Shown here in pieces: positions 7,885 to 15,097 of a DNA stretch of 36,530 bases. The stretch spans positions 1 to 36,530 of the forward strand of contig NZ_JAAKZX010000090.1 of the NCBI RefSeq assembly GCF_011045025.1, in the 5' to 3' direction. Source of the stretch: Streptomyces ureilyticus. GTDB lineage: Bacteria > Actinomycetota > Actinomycetes > Streptomycetales > Streptomycetaceae. The position numbers and the translations under genes are program-made. Each line of letters opens with the position of its first letter. Within the stretch, counting starts at the first letter, position 1. The notes beneath the pieces are model-generated. The model made no database searches. It was not told where the DNA came from and saw only the letters and a list, made by a program, of their open reading frames with translations.

Positions 7885-8424
7885 ATGGCAGACCTCGACG
7901 AGGCAGAACTCGTGCGTCGCGTCGCCGGTGGTGACCGGGCAGCGTTCGACGAGTTGTATCGGCGTACTTCGCCCTGGTTGGCGGTGCGGCTCCGCCGCCG
8001 CTGCGCCGACGACGACGTCGTCGCCGACGTGCTCCAGGAGACCTACCTGGCGGTCTGGCGTGCGGCCGGCAGCTATGCGGGCTCCGTGACCGAGGGCAGT
8101 GCGGTCGGCTGGCTCTGGACGATCGCCGCGAACCGTCTCGTCGACGCGTTCCGCCGACGTGCCCGGCAGGAGCGGGTGCCGACGGTTGCCCTGCTCGATA
8201 CGACCGCGCCGGCCGCCGAGGACGAGGTGATGGCGAACCGCGTCGACCAGAACTTCGAACAGGCGCTGCTGCGGCTGCCACCGGAGTTGCGGCAGGTGCT
8301 GCAGGCGATGGTGCTCGATGACCTGTCGGTCCGTCAGACGGCGGTGCTGCTCGGTATGCCGGAGGGCACGGTGAAAACCCGCGCGCGGCGGGCTCGGATC
8401 GCGTTGCGGAAGGCGCTCTCATGA
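7885..8424 (+). CDS. ECF-subfamily RNA polymerase sigma factor
   Basis: This encodes 179 residues. Region 2 spans roughly residues 20-90 (DRAAFDELYRRTSPWLAVRL, DVLQETYLAVWR, GWLWTIAANRLVDAFRRRAR) and region 4 about 115-175 (ALLRLPPELRQVLQAM, then DDLSVRQTAVLLGMPEGTVK, an HTH ending in TRARRARIALRKAL). An alternative ATG at 7849 would add 12 residues, but it lies within the probable promoter. The ATG at 7885 leaves a short leader and starts at the family's usual point. The stop overlaps the next gene as ATGA, so sigma and anti-sigma-like protein are translationally coupled. The regulon probably includes this operon. Confidence 0.92.
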   Translation: MADLDEAELVRRVAGGDRAAFDELYRRTSPWLAVRLRRRCADDDVVADVLQETYLAVWRAAGSYAGSVTEGSAVGWLWTIAANRLVDAFRRRARQERVPTVALLDTTAPAAEDEVMANRVDQNFEQALLRLPPELRQVLQAMVLDDLSVRQTAVLLGMPEGTVKTRARRARIALRKALS

Positions 8425-9221
8425 CTCATCCCACCACCACGATCCTGGCCCGCTACGCGGACGGCGGGCACGGACTCGACGACGCCGCGCTCTGGTCGAT
8501 CGAGGTCCATCTCGACGCGTGCGCCAACTGCCGTGAGTCACTGGCCGCCAAGACCACCCCTGCCACGACGGATCTGCTCGACCGTGTCGCCGTCTCGCTC
8601 GGCCAGGCGATCGAAGCGAGCCCGTCGCCGACCCGGCAACGCACACCGGCAGCGGCCGTGCACCGGCGCTGGCTCGCGTGGACGCTGCTGCCCTGGCTCG
8701 CGGTGACCGTCGCGGTGCTGGGCTGTGGCGTACTCCTGGACTCCGTCGAGCCGAGCCTGCCGTCGCTCGTGCTGCTGCTGGCCCCGGTGGCTCCGCTGCC
8801 CGGCGTCGCGGTGGCGTGGAGCCGGCGGATCGACCCCGCCTGGGAACTGATCGCCACCACACCGGCAGCCGGCCTGGCCATGGTGCTGCGGCGGACGCTC
8901 GCGGTGCTCGTCGTCGTGCTTCCGGCATTGCTGGTGGCGGGTGTGAGCACCGGAACCTCGCTGGCCCTCACCCTGCTGCCGTGCCTGGCGTTCACGGCGG
9001 CCACCCTCGTGCTCGGCGCCCTCATCGGCGTACGGCGCGCGGCGATCGGACTCGCGGTGGTCTGGTCCGCGGCAGTCCTGCTGCCGAGTGTGGCGGCCCA
9101 GTCCCTGTCCCCGGTACTGCAGCCGGGCAGCACCGCCGACTGGGTGGTGGCCACCGTGGCCCTTGCCGCGATCACACCGCTCGCCGCCACGCACTTCCGC
9201 CGCCTGACCAGTGGCAACTGA
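8421..9221 (+). CDS. Zinc-finger anti-sigma-like protein fused to a six-helix membrane domain
   Basis: This encodes 266 residues. The N-terminus carries the zinc anti-sigma (zf-HC2/ZAS) motif H-x3-C-x2-C as HLDACANC (His30, Cys34, Cys37). Most single-pass anti-sigmas have one helix, but here six hydrophobic segments follow at about 84-105, 113-133, 151-176, 181-204, 206-226 and 241-258. The stretch DPAWELIATTPAAGLAMVLRR between helices 2 and 3 resembles cytoplasmic loops of ABC-2 permease-like proteins. The protein could therefore both hold the ECF sigma at the membrane and form part of the transporter encoded downstream. The start is coupled to the sigma gene. That it inhibits the sigma is inferred from motif and position. 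Confidence 0.8.
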   Translation: MTHPTTTILARYADGGHGLDDAALWSIEVHLDACANCRESLAAKTTPATTDLLDRVAVSLGQAIEASPSPTRQRTPAAAVHRRWLAWTLLPWLAVTVAVLGCGVLLDSVEPSLPSLVLLLAPVAPLPGVAVAWSRRIDPAWELIATTPAAGLAMVLRRTLAVLVVVLPALLVAGVSTGTSLALTLLPCLAFTAATLVLGALIGVRRAAIGLAVVWSAAVLLPSVAAQSLSPVLQPGSTADWVVATVALAAITPLAATHFRRLTSGN

Positions 9222-9255
9222 CCCCCCCCATCAACAGGATCGACAGGAGAGACCC

Positions 9256-10050
9256 ATGCGAGCGGTGCGTGCTGCCGAAACGGCTCCCACCCTTCATCCC
9301 TGGCTCGTCCACGCAAGAGAACTGCGTGTCCGGGCCGGCCGGCACCTGGCCGTCGACGGACTCGATTTGACGCTGACTGCCGGCGTGCACGGTGTGCTCG
9401 GCCCGAACGGCGCCGGCAAGACCACGCTGATGCGCGCGCTGTCCACCGTCGTCAAGCCCGCCGGCGGCTCATTGACGCTGCTCGGCGCGGAGGTGGACGG
9501 CCGTGCCGACCTGCGCGAGGTGCGTCGCAAACTGGGGTATCTGCCGCAGCAGTTCGGCTTCTACCCGCGGTTTACCGTCCGCGAGTTCGTCGCCTACATG
9601 GCCTGGCTCAAGGAAATGCCAAAAACCGCGATACCCGACGCCGTACAACGCGCGATCGATCGGGTGGGTCTCTCCACCAAGGCCGACGCCAAGATGAAGA
9701 CGCTGTCCGGCGGCATGCTGCGCCGGGCCGGCATCGCCCAGGCCATCGTGAACGACCCCGAACTGCTCCTGCTCGACGAGCCCACCGTCGGACTCGACCC
9801 CGAACAACGTCTCGACTTCCGCGACCTGCTGCGTGACCTCGGCGCCGACAGCTGTGTCCTGGTCTCCACCCACCTCGTCGAGGACGTCGTCGCTGCCTGC
9901 ACCGACGTCATCCTCATGAACGAAGGCCGACTCCTCTTCCAGGGCACCCCCGACGACCTGATCGCCCGCGGTGGGCAGGGCGACGCGGGCGACAGCCCTG
10001 CGGAGCGCGGCTACTCCGCACTCCTGCGCCAGCACCGGAGCAACGCATGA
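9256..10050 (+). CDS. ABC transporter ATP-binding protein (ABC-2 type exporter)
   Basis: This is a 264-residue ATPase with Walker A GPNGAGKTT (about 49-57), the Q-loop LGYLPQQFGFYPRFT, the signature LSGGMLRRAGIAQA, Walker B LLLLDEPTVGLDP and the switch region VLVSTHLVED. This pattern fits ATPases of ABC-2-type exporters. The ATG at 9256 is preferred because AGGAGA lies five bases upstream; an in-frame ATG at 9211 inside the preceding gene would add 15 poorly conserved residues. The stop overlaps the next gene as ATGA. It is part of the sigma-controlled operon and would drive the membrane proteins on either side. Confidence 0.93.
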   Translation: MRAVRAAETAPTLHPWLVHARELRVRAGRHLAVDGLDLTLTAGVHGVLGPNGAGKTTLMRALSTVVKPAGGSLTLLGAEVDGRADLREVRRKLGYLPQQFGFYPRFTVREFVAYMAWLKEMPKTAIPDAVQRAIDRVGLSTKADAKMKTLSGGMLRRAGIAQAIVNDPELLLLDEPTVGLDPEQRLDFRDLLRDLGADSCVLVSTHLVEDVVAACTDVILMNEGRLLFQGTPDDLIARGGQGDAGDSPAERGYSALLRQHRSNA

Positions 10051-11357
10051 ACCGCATCCTCGGCATCGAGCTCCGGCGCTCGGCCGCCCTCGGTGCCGCG
10101 CTCCTGATCGCCGTCGCCAGCACGATCGTCCTCCACGCCACCGCGGGGCGATGGTCCACGGGGTGGATGGCGCTGGCCATGACGCAGCGCGAATACCTCG
10201 CGGTTCTCTCGCCCCTTGCGATGGCCGCCGGTGCCTGGCAGTCCTTTCGCGAGCACCGGGCGAACGTCGCCGAACTGCTCACCGCCGTGCCCCGCCCGAG
10301 ACCGCAGCGCGTGGTGCCGATCCTGGCCACGACGGCCCTGGCGGTGCTCGTCGCCTACCTGGTCACGCTCCTCGCGGCGGCACCACGGATCGCCGACACG
10401 GCGCGCTACCTGCCGCCTGCCGCGTTTGTCGTCGTGGCCGTCGGGCTGGTCGCGATGATCGCCTCGGTCTGGCTCGGGTTGGCCGTCGGACGCCTGGTGC
10501 CGGCGCTCGCCACCGCACCCGCGCTGGCCGTGATCGGCTTCGCGCTACTGATGCTCGCGCCCCACGCCCTTCCGGACGGCGGATTCACGGCGGCGTTCTC
10601 CCCGGCCATGGGGATGAGCGTGTTCAGCGACTACGACACCGTCGACGGCGGAGTCAGCGCCGCCCAGGCACTCTGGATGGCCGCGGTCGCGGTGGCCGGC
10701 GTCGTGCTCTTCGTCGTCCAGAACCGTAAGTTCGCGTTCGCCGCGCTGCTGCCGCTGGCCATCGGGGCCACGGCCACAGCCCTGGTGGTGCCGACCGGCG
10801 ATGCCTACGACCAAGGGACGCTCGACCCGGTCGCCCAGGAACTGGTGTGCACCGACGACACCCCGCGGGTCTGCGTCAGCCGGGCGCACGAAGGGTTGCT
10901 GCCCGAGGTGACCCCCAAGGCCCGGCACGCGTTGGAACTCCTGAAGAAAACATCAATCGTCGAGGCACATGAGGACACCACCACGTTCTCTCCTCCTACG
11001 TCACCGAGGTCGCGGGCCGACACCGCGCTGATGAGTATCACGGTCGACAAGCACGGTCACCTCGCCCACCCGGGACGGCTCGAACCGACGATGCTCACCG
11101 GAGTGTTCGCCGGCCCTCTCAGCTGCGGAGACAACCAGAACTTCACAGTCGCCACCGCTGCGGCCTACTGGCTGCTCGACCGGGAGCCGACCGCCGGTCC
11201 CGATGGCCTCGAATTCGATGACCCGGACGCCGTCAAGCTCTGGAAGGGACTGCGGGCACTGCCGCGAGCCGAGGCCGAAGCCCGGGTTATCGCCGTCTAT
11301 CAGGCCGCCCAGAACTGCCAGGACACCACCGACCTTCTGAGCGAAGGCGCCCGATGA
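10047..11357 (+). CDS. ABC-2-like membrane protein with extracytoplasmic Cys-containing tail
   Basis: This encodes 436 residues. About six hydrophobic helices occupy residues 10-255, among them AALGAALLIAVASTIVL, ATTALAVLVAYLVTLLAAA, AFVVVAVGLVAMIASVWLGL and LWMAAVAVAGVVLFVV. The segment SFREHRANVAELLTAVPRPR is a cytoplasmic loop like those of ABC-2 permeases. The last ~170 residues are hydrophilic with four cysteines (LVCTDDTPRVCV, LSCGDN, QNCQDT), which suggests an exported domain with disulphides. I infer it is the main permease partner of the preceding ATPase. It overlaps both neighbours by ATGA. The substrate is unknown. Confidence 0.72.
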   Translation: MNRILGIELRRSAALGAALLIAVASTIVLHATAGRWSTGWMALAMTQREYLAVLSPLAMAAGAWQSFREHRANVAELLTAVPRPRPQRVVPILATTALAVLVAYLVTLLAAAPRIADTARYLPPAAFVVVAVGLVAMIASVWLGLAVGRLVPALATAPALAVIGFALLMLAPHALPDGGFTAAFSPAMGMSVFSDYDTVDGGVSAAQALWMAAVAVAGVVLFVVQNRKFAFAALLPLAIGATATALVVPTGDAYDQGTLDPVAQELVCTDDTPRVCVSRAHEGLLPEVTPKARHALELLKKTSIVEAHEDTTTFSPPTSPRSRADTALMSITVDKHGHLAHPGRLEPTMLTGVFAGPLSCGDNQNFTVATAAAYWLLDREPTAGPDGLEFDDPDAVKLWKGLRALPRAEAEARVIAVYQAAQNCQDTTDLLSEGAR

Positions 11358-11944
11358 CAGGACTGACGCTCTACGTCCGCTCGCGCCGGGTGCCTGCGGC
11401 GCTCGGCGCGGCCGGCGCGGGCACTGCCATCGCGTGGCTGCTGGCGACGGCCTTCAGCGTCAAGGGCGAGGTGAGCAGCACCGTACTCGCCCTGACGGTC
11501 CTGCTCCTGGTAGCCGTCGCCACCACCACGCTGGGAGGCCCCGACGACACCCTGGACCGCACGGCGGCGAGGCCGTGGGGGTGGCTGCGGATGTCCCACC
11601 TGGCCACGGCCCTGGGATGCGTACTCATGCTGCTGCTGGCCACACTGCTCACCGGCACGCGGTTCGGGCCATTCGGATGTGTCGTCCGCGACGCGGCCGG
11701 CCTGCTGGGCCTGACCGCCCTGGGGACGGCCACGGTCGGCACCGCTCGCTCGTGGTTCCTGCCTCTCGGGTGGACGCTCGGCGCGGCGGTGTTCCCGGGC
11801 ATGGGCACCGCGGGGGAGGCGCTGACCTGGCAGACACAGGCCTCCGACAGCCGCCCCGCGGCCGTGGTCGCAGCGGTACTCACCGTCGCCGGAAGCGCCG
11901 CCTACGTCCGCCGAGGCCCACGTACTACAGCCGGAGATCTGTGA
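11354..11944 (+). CDS. Integral membrane protein, last gene of the ECF/ABC module
   Basis: This encodes 196 residues with about five hydrophobic segments: GAAGAGTAIAWLLATAF, TVLALTVLLLVAVATTT, HLATALGCVLMLLLATLL, GLLGLTALGTATVGTA and AAVVAAVLTVAGSAAYV. I do not recognise a named family; an accessory ABC-2-type subunit is the simplest reading from its position. The start overlaps the preceding gene as ATGA. The stop is only about 30 bases before a truncated IS701-type transposase, so the original C-terminus may have been changed by insertion. No terminator was seen after it. Confidence 0.7.
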   Translation: MTGLTLYVRSRRVPAALGAAGAGTAIAWLLATAFSVKGEVSSTVLALTVLLLVAVATTTLGGPDDTLDRTAARPWGWLRMSHLATALGCVLMLLLATLLTGTRFGPFGCVVRDAAGLLGLTALGTATVGTARSWFLPLGWTLGAAVFPGMGTAGEALTWQTQASDSRPAAVVAAVLTVAGSAAYVRRGPRTTAGDL

Positions 11945-11976
11945 CGGAGCCTGTGTGGTGTCGTTGACCGGGCATG

Positions 11977-12235
11977 ATGCTGGGTGTGACGGCTGAGCAG
12001 ATAGCCGAGTAAGATGCCGAACTGTCCGCGTTGACGGGTTCGTTGGGGTTCTTGTTCAACCGGCCCGAGCCTCGGGTGGTGTTCGCGCAGTTCATCGAGG
12101 GACTGCTGGCGGAGCTGCCGAAGAAGAACGGCTGGACGCTGTCGGAGCGTGCCGGGCATGTGACCGCGGACCGGATGCAGTGGCTGCTCAACGGATCAGT
12201 GTGGGACGCCGACCGGCTGCGGGACGCGGACCGCA
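11977..12235 (+). pseudogene. IS701-type transposase, N-terminal remnant
   Basis: The frame reads MLGVTAEQIAE, then a TAA stop at 12010-12012, then continues ELSALTGSLGFLFNRPEPRV, FAQFIEGLLAELPKKNGWTL and SERAGHVTADRMQWLLNGSV. This resembles the N-terminus of IS701-family (DDE superfamily) transposases, which carry a conserved 'LPRKNGWTLAEYAG...RLL' motif. Homology ends near 12230 and the catalytic domain is missing. It is broken twice, by the nonsense codon and by the deletion. Continuing open frame to 12390 is not transposase-like. It joins directly to a regulator fragment, consistent with insertion followed by deletion. Confidence 0.65.
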
Positions 12236-12248
12236 ATTACGTCATCGG

Positions 12249-12680
12249 CTACTGGAGTTGGCGAAGCTGGATCGCGAGCGCCGCAAGGCCAAGGGGTGGT
12301 GGCAGCACTCCCCCAACGCGGGCGCGCTGGCCGAGTACATCGCGATGGAAGATGTCGCGAGCCGAGCACGCACGTGGCAGCTCTCGCTGATTCCAGGGCT
12401 GTTCCAAACGGCCGACTACGCCAGGTCGCCGGCTGTCAGCGACGACGTCTGGGAGGACCCGGACGTGATGCGAGCGCAGCTCGAACACCTGCTGAACGTG
12501 GCCAAGTTGCCGAACATCCGGCTGCGAGTACTCCCCTACCGCACAGGTGGACACCCCTGCGTCGGTGGCGCGTTCAATATCACCTCGTTCGCCGAAACCG
12601 AGGCCGTGGACGTGGTCCACGTGGACGCCATCACGTCTACCGTGTGGGTGGAGAACGAGGCCGACAGCGCCAAGTACCGA
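12249..12680 (+). pseudogene. DUF5753 fragment of an XRE-type regulator (HTH missing)
   Basis: The frame ELAKLDRERRKAKGWW, EYIAMEDVASRARTWQLSLI, PGLFQTADYARS, AKLPNIRLRVLPYRTGGHPC and DVVHVDAITSTVWVENEADS matches the C-terminal DUF5753 domain that follows an N-terminal HTH in numerous Streptomyces XRE regulators. The HTH half is absent and is replaced upstream by the transposase remnant. The 3' end breaks after SAKYR near 12680, where the opposite-strand Hint fragment begins. The frame stays open to 12731 but the last residues are unrelated. It is almost surely non-functional. Such regulators often pair with small DUF397 proteins, none of which is seen here. Confidence 0.72.
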
Positions 12681-13083
12681 CCCAGTTCTGTTGCGACGGG
12701 CTCCAGAACGGGTGCTCGTGGGCTGCGGTGAGCTTCTCGGGGCCGGCGCGGGTGGCAATGGTGAGTTCGTTGAAGTGCTTGTCGTCCTCGGTGACGATCT
12801 GACGGGTCACCTTACGGACGGCGGTCCGCCCGGAGACCGGGTCGGTGGCCAGTACCTGGTCACCCGGGTGGACGTCCTCGATGTTCTTTCGGGAGCCGTC
12901 TCCCATGAGGACTTTGGTGCCGGGAGGGAAGCACTTGGTGCAGGTGCGCTTGAGCAGTCTCAGGCTGTCGTAGGCCTTCTCCAGGGCCTTGAATTTGCCC
13001 ATGAGGAGGGCGTCGCCGGCGAAGCTACTGCAGTGCTCGAAGTCCTTCTTCTGAAGGCAGGCTTCGAAGCCCGGAGGATTCCG
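12675..13083 (-). pseudogene. Pretoxin-Hint domain fragment of a polymorphic toxin
   Basis: On the minus strand the frame reads FEACLQKKDFEHCSSFAGDA, then CFPPGTKVLMGDGSRKNIED, VHPGDQVLATDPVSGRTAVR, and LTAAHEHPFWSPSQQNWVGT. The Cys before FPPGTKV is the usual Hint/intein nucleophile, and TAAHEHPFW is the internal His block. Such domains precede the toxin in secreted actinobacterial polymorphic toxins and release it by autoproteolysis. Here the Hint domain stops after the WV block, and no toxin domain follows because a DUF5753 fragment abuts it head-on. No start codon or N-terminal secretion domain belongs to it. The immunity gene is not identified. Confidence 0.7.
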
Positions 13084-13103
13084 GGCGCCGCGTCGTCGGC
13101 GGT

Positions 13104-13688
13104 CTACGGCTCCAGCGCCTTGGTGTCCCACACCAGCCGGAAGCGGGGGCACGCCTCGGTGCCGCCGTCCCAGTCGGCAGCGATCACGACAGTGTCCAGG
13201 TCACCGTCCGAGGAGTAGTCGGTGGGGATCACGTACGCCCGCTGCCCCTGGAAGGTACCGGAGTCGGCCTCCCGCCCGTTGACGGTGATCTGCCACCGGA
13301 TCGCGCGGTCCGAGCAGCCCGCCGGGACGTAAGCGGTCAGCGCGCCCGACACGTCGTCGACGCGGCGGAGGTGCGGCACAGAGACCGTCCCCCGGACGCT
13401 CAGGGTGCTTTCGAAGCTGTCGCGCACCCACCAGGTGAAGGTGTAGCGCTTGTTGTCGGTGAGACCGGCGCCCACGTGACGGAAGCTGAACTCGGTCTCC
13501 GGGGCAGGGCCTCCCGTGTGGACAAGTTTGGCGTTCGCCGTGGCCAGGATCTGGAGGATCGCTCCGACAACCATCACCAGGGCGACCAGCACGAGGCACG
13601 GCACAACGACGCACCCCCACCAGACTGGCAGCAGCTCCGATTCCTCCGGCTTCGTCGGCTTCTTGTCAGCCCTCGCATCCTCATCCAT
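13104..13688 (-). CDS. Single-pass membrane protein of unknown function
   Basis: This encodes 194 residues. A short charged N-terminus (MDEDARADKKPTKPEESELL) precedes one hydrophobic helix at about 26-52 (VVVPCLVLVALVMVVGAILQ). A ~140-residue extracytoplasmic domain follows, rich in beta-type residues, with FSFRHVGAGLTDNKRYTFTW, GTFQGQRAYVIPTDYSSDGD and TVVIAADWDGGTEACPRF. I do not recognise the family. The ATG at 13688 is chosen because the charged tail and anchor follow it; the Shine-Dalgarno is weak, so the start is uncertain. It ends about 20 bases before the Hint fragment on the same strand. It might have belonged to the lost toxin locus, but nothing shows that directly. Confidence 0.6.
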   Translation of the reverse strand: MDEDARADKKPTKPEESELLPVWWGCVVVPCLVLVALVMVVGAILQILATANAKLVHTGGPAPETEFSFRHVGAGLTDNKRYTFTWWVRDSFESTLSVRGTVSVPHLRRVDDVSGALTAYVPAGCSDRAIRWQITVNGREADSGTFQGQRAYVIPTDYSSDGDLDTVVIAADWDGGTEACPRFRLVWDTKALEP

Positions 13689-13862
13689 GCCACAAGTCTT
13701 GCCCCGATGCGTCGGGACCCCTCCCGTACCGCCGCCAGGGCTCGCAGGACGTCGGCTTGCGTGGATGACGATCCGCTCTCCACGCACATGGGTGAGGTAG
13801 GTGAGCATCAGCAGCCCCGGGACATCGTGCTCCCCGCAGGGCGCACCCCCGGACCGCGCCGC

Positions 13863-14123
13863 CGTGCTCTGTACCGCCGCCTACGACAGCCTGAAACTGG
13901 CAAAGCGCGGCTGCGAGGTCGCCTCCGGCCTGACGACCATGATGGTCAGGCAGGCGGGCCGGTTTCGGGTGACGTATCGGACTGGGTGCTTCTGGCCGAC
14001 TGGCAGGCCGGTATGGACGTGCAGGGCTGGGAGAGCGCCACCGTTCACTGGGTGATCCAGCGCGAGGACCTGGCCGCGCGGCGCTTCGACCGGGCGTTCA
14101 CCAGCGTGTTCTGGAATCCCTGA
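13863..14123 (+). pseudogene. DUF1963 (YwqG)-like C-terminal fragment, frameshifted
   Basis: The end of the frame, VSDWVLLADWQAGMDVQGWE, then SATVHWVIQREDLAARRFDR, resembles the C-terminus of DUF1963/YwqG proteins, whose last part usually carries 'W-I-R-REDLAARRFD'. Before about 13970 the more protein-like frame is a different one (AAYDSLKLAKRGCEVASGLT), so a frameshift or a join is likely. No N-terminal portion is present. Function is presumably lost. The assignment is tentative. The stretch 13689-13862 before it shows no supported gene. Confidence 0.4.
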
Positions 14124-14198
14124 GCTGTGCCTGGTGCGGGACGGGGCCCGTGCGGCAGCCGTGCCGGGCGGCCGGACGCCGCGAGGCGGCGGTTCAGC

Positions 14199-14219
14199 CG
14201 CCCGCGATGAACGCGGGCG
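14199..14219 (-). terminator. Hairpin 3' of the methyltransferase
   Basis: CGCCCGCG (14199-14206) and CGCGGGCG (14212-14219) are perfect arms with a 5-base loop. A second possible stem, GGCGGC/GCCGCC at 14185-14202, overlaps it. Both lie 44-78 bases beyond the stop of the minus-strand methyltransferase and probably end its transcript. Confidence 0.6.
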
Positions 14220-14262
14220 ACGGCTGGGACGAGCCGGAGATCGAGCTGCACGTCCGCCCTCG

Positions 14263-14958
14263 TCACCCCCGCTCCCCCACCGGTTCCGCCACGCCCACGA
14301 TGAAGCTCCGGCCGCCCACCAGCCGCACATCGGCCGACCATCCCAGCGCCGCGAGATCACCCGTCAGCGTCTCCGGCTCGTGGAAGACCTTCACGACCCG
14401 GTGCCGGCTGCCGTCGTCGAGTTGACGGACCACCGTGGAAGCGGACTGCGGCGTGAGGAATTCCTCGCGCCAGGCCTCCCCCGGGCCGTCGTCGATGAAG
14501 ATCGCCTTGCCGTGCGGGGCCAGCGCCTCGCGGACTGTGTTCCAGAAGGCGGGCAGTCGCGACGGCGGGACATGGGAGAGCCAGTAGGCGAAGAAGACCG
14601 TGTCGTAGCGGCGGGACGGGTGCCAGGTGAAGACGTCGGCCTGGGTGAACAGGACGTTGGGGGACGTGACGCGGGCGCACGCGATGTCCAGCGTCTCGGC
14701 CGCCGCGTCGAGCGCGGTCACCGAGTGGGCGCGTTCGGCGAGGGCGCCGGTCCACTGGCCCGTTCCGCAGGCCAGCTCCAACACGTCCCCGGTGATGGGG
14801 AGTTCGTCGGCCTCGGCCAGCAGGTTCCTTAGCTCTTCGCGTTCGGCATAGACCCGGTCGTACTCCGGCGCTCTGGCCCGGTAGTAGGCCTGCTGTTCCG
14901 CCAGCAGGGCATCGTCCGGCAGGCCATGATCCACAAGCGCTTCGTCCTCGCCAGCCAT
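14263..14958 (-). CDS. Class I SAM-dependent methyltransferase
   Basis: This is a 231-residue cytoplasmic enzyme of the methyltransferase type-11/25 group. SAM-binding motif I is VLELACGTGQWTGALAE (about residues 56-72), motif II is SVTALDAAAETL and the motif IV region is DTVFFAYWLSHVP. The rest fits a Rossmann methyltransferase with FIDDGPGEAWREE and RHRVVKVFHEPETLTGDL. The start at 14958 (MAGEDEALVD) is chosen because family similarity starts shortly after; a longer in-frame GTG at 15057 would run into the csnR promoter. It diverges from csnR. The substrate is unknown. Confidence 0.85.
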   Translation of the reverse strand: MAGEDEALVDHGLPDDALLAEQQAYYRARAPEYDRVYAEREELRNLLAEADELPITGDVLELACGTGQWTGALAERAHSVTALDAAAETLDIACARVTSPNVLFTQADVFTWHPSRRYDTVFFAYWLSHVPPSRLPAFWNTVREALAPHGKAIFIDDGPGEAWREEFLTPQSASTVVRQLDDGSRHRVVKVFHEPETLTGDLAALGWSADVRLVGGRSFIVGVAEPVGERG

Positions 14959-15017
14959 GGGTCGACCGTAGCCGTTCAGCCTCACGTAACGACTTTGTTG
15001 CCTGGCGCCGGCCGGTA

Positions 15018-15047
15018 TTGACGCTTCCGTGGCCGAAGGCCTACCTT
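15018..15047 (+). promoter_or_regulatory. Probable csnR promoter
   Basis: TTGACG (15018-15023) and TACCTT (15042-15047) are spaced by 18 bases, a sigma-HrdB-like arrangement. The expected start point near 15054 lies just before the palindrome at 15058-15072, so a bound repressor would block initiation. Confidence 0.5.
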
Positions 15048-15057
15048 CCTCAACCAA

Positions 15058-15072
15058 TAGGAAAGTTTCCTA
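15058..15072. promoter_or_regulatory. CsnR-type operator palindrome
   Basis: TAGGAAAGTTTCCTA is a perfect 15-base palindrome around a central G. It lies 26-40 bases upstream of the csnR start. As I recall, the ROK regulator CsnR of Streptomyces binds an AGGAAA/TTTCCT palindrome in chitosanase (csnA) promoters. This would be the autoregulatory site for the csn cluster. Confidence 0.75.
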
Positions 15073-15097
15073 ACAATGATCGAGAGCAGGGTCCAGC

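Noticed and set aside
12180..12248. N-terminal part of the open frame leading into the DUF5753 fragment
   Set aside because: This part is out of frame with the transposase remnant and shows no HTH, so it is junction DNA and not a regulator N-terminus.
13801..14055. Segment AAYDSLKLAKRG resembling AYDSLRLLKRTC of the Hint fragment
   Set aside because: The match is short and on the opposite strand; I cannot exclude chance.
14134..14832. Plus-strand frame opposite the methyltransferase
   Set aside because: The minus strand carries the SAM-binding motif; the plus frame has no domain.
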